Source of the DNA: JBECKS01 sp040235395
GTDB lineage: Bacteria > Pseudomonadota > Gammaproteobacteria > Pseudomonadales > JBECKS01
Assembly (NCBI GenBank): GCA_040235395.1
Contig: JBECKS010000065.1
Location: forward strand, 1 to 23,489
Direction of reading: 5' to 3'
DNA length: 23,489 nt
Positions 23,445 through 23,489 of the stretch are shown here, piece by piece. The notes under the pieces are model-generated. The model made no database searches, had not been told where the DNA came from, and saw only the letters and a list, made by a program, of their open reading frames with translations. The translations under genes were made by a program, and so were the position numbers. Within the stretch, counting starts at the first letter, position 1. Each line of letters starts with the position of its first letter.

Positions 23445-23473
23445 TTGAAAAAGTCCTGTTAGTCGCGTAATTT
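23445..23473 (+). promoter_or_regulatory. Possible promoter for the next gene to the right
   Basis: TTGAAA (23445-23450), a 17-base spacer and TAATTT (23468-23473) make a sigma-70-like pair downstream of dprA. The 79 bases after dprA contain no start of a gene that I can support. In related genomes the next gene is often tsaC/yrdC, which is only an expectation. Confidence 0.35.
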
Positions 23474-23489
23474 TCCCTGTCTCAAGGCG

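Noticed and set aside
1..23489. Search for mobile elements, CRISPR arrays, defence, toxin-antitoxin or secondary-metabolite genes
   Set aside because: Every coding region is a syntenic core gene; no transposase, integrase, spaced repeat array, tRNA-adjacent att site or foreign-looking gene was seen.

Overview
The window is a chromosomal replication-origin neighbourhood of a Gram-negative bacterium, almost certainly a gammaproteobacterium. The gene order parA-rsmG-mnmG-mnmE-yidC-yidD-rnpA-rpmH / dnaA-dnaN-recF-gyrB is the classical origin cluster. The second block (plsC, gmhB, trkH, trkA, rsmB, fmt, def, LysM protein, dprA) resembles that of Pseudomonas, Marinobacter and Cellvibrio relatives. 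The DNA is AT-rich by eye (near 40% GC, not computed). GyrB has the long gammaproteobacterial form (808 aa). The two parS sites have the Pseudomonas-type core GTTCCACGTGGAAC or a one-base variant. I cannot name the genus.

Layout. Positions 1-7012 are all on the minus strand: the start of parA, then rsmG, mnmG, mnmE, yidC, yidD, rnpA and rpmH (44 aa). The rpmH promoter has a consensus -35 and a good -10. Positions 7013-7491 are a gene-free AT-rich gap between divergent rpmH and dnaA, and are the best oriC candidate. The gap has an AT-only inverted repeat, a run of [C/T]TA triplets that resembles a DnaA-trio, and only one-mismatch DnaA boxes. Positions 7492-13715 are dnaA-dnaN-recF-gyrB on the plus strand. 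recF carries two parS sites, each read in frame as Met-Phe-His-Val-Glu. gyrB ends 2 bases from a seven-gene minus-strand block (20744 down to 13718): def, fmt, rsmB, trkA, trkH, gmhB and plsC. After a 322-base divergent gap with a long inverted repeat and a tandem palindromic repeat come a LysM-domain secreted protein (21067-22113) and dprA (22208-23410). The last 79 bases hold a promoter-like pair for the next gene.

How it works together. The left arm joins tRNA wobble modification (MnmE/MnmG), 16S rRNA methylation (RsmG), tRNA 5' processing (RnpA), ribosomal protein L34 and membrane-protein insertion (YidC/YidD). ParA, with ParB presumed to lie just left of the window, would act on the parS sites about 10 kb away to segregate the origin. 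The right arm is the replication core (initiator, clamp, RecF, gyrase B). The def-plsC block combines N-formyl-methionine handling, rRNA m5C methylation, Trk potassium uptake, ADP-heptose synthesis and phospholipid acylation.

All genes are recognisable core genes. I see no tRNA, rRNA, insertion sequence, prophage, CRISPR array or defence system, and no exotic new gene system. The points most worth a second look are non-coding: the parS sites embedded in recF, the unusual candidate oriC, and the structured leader before the LysM gene. Seven genes here start with GTG or TTG.
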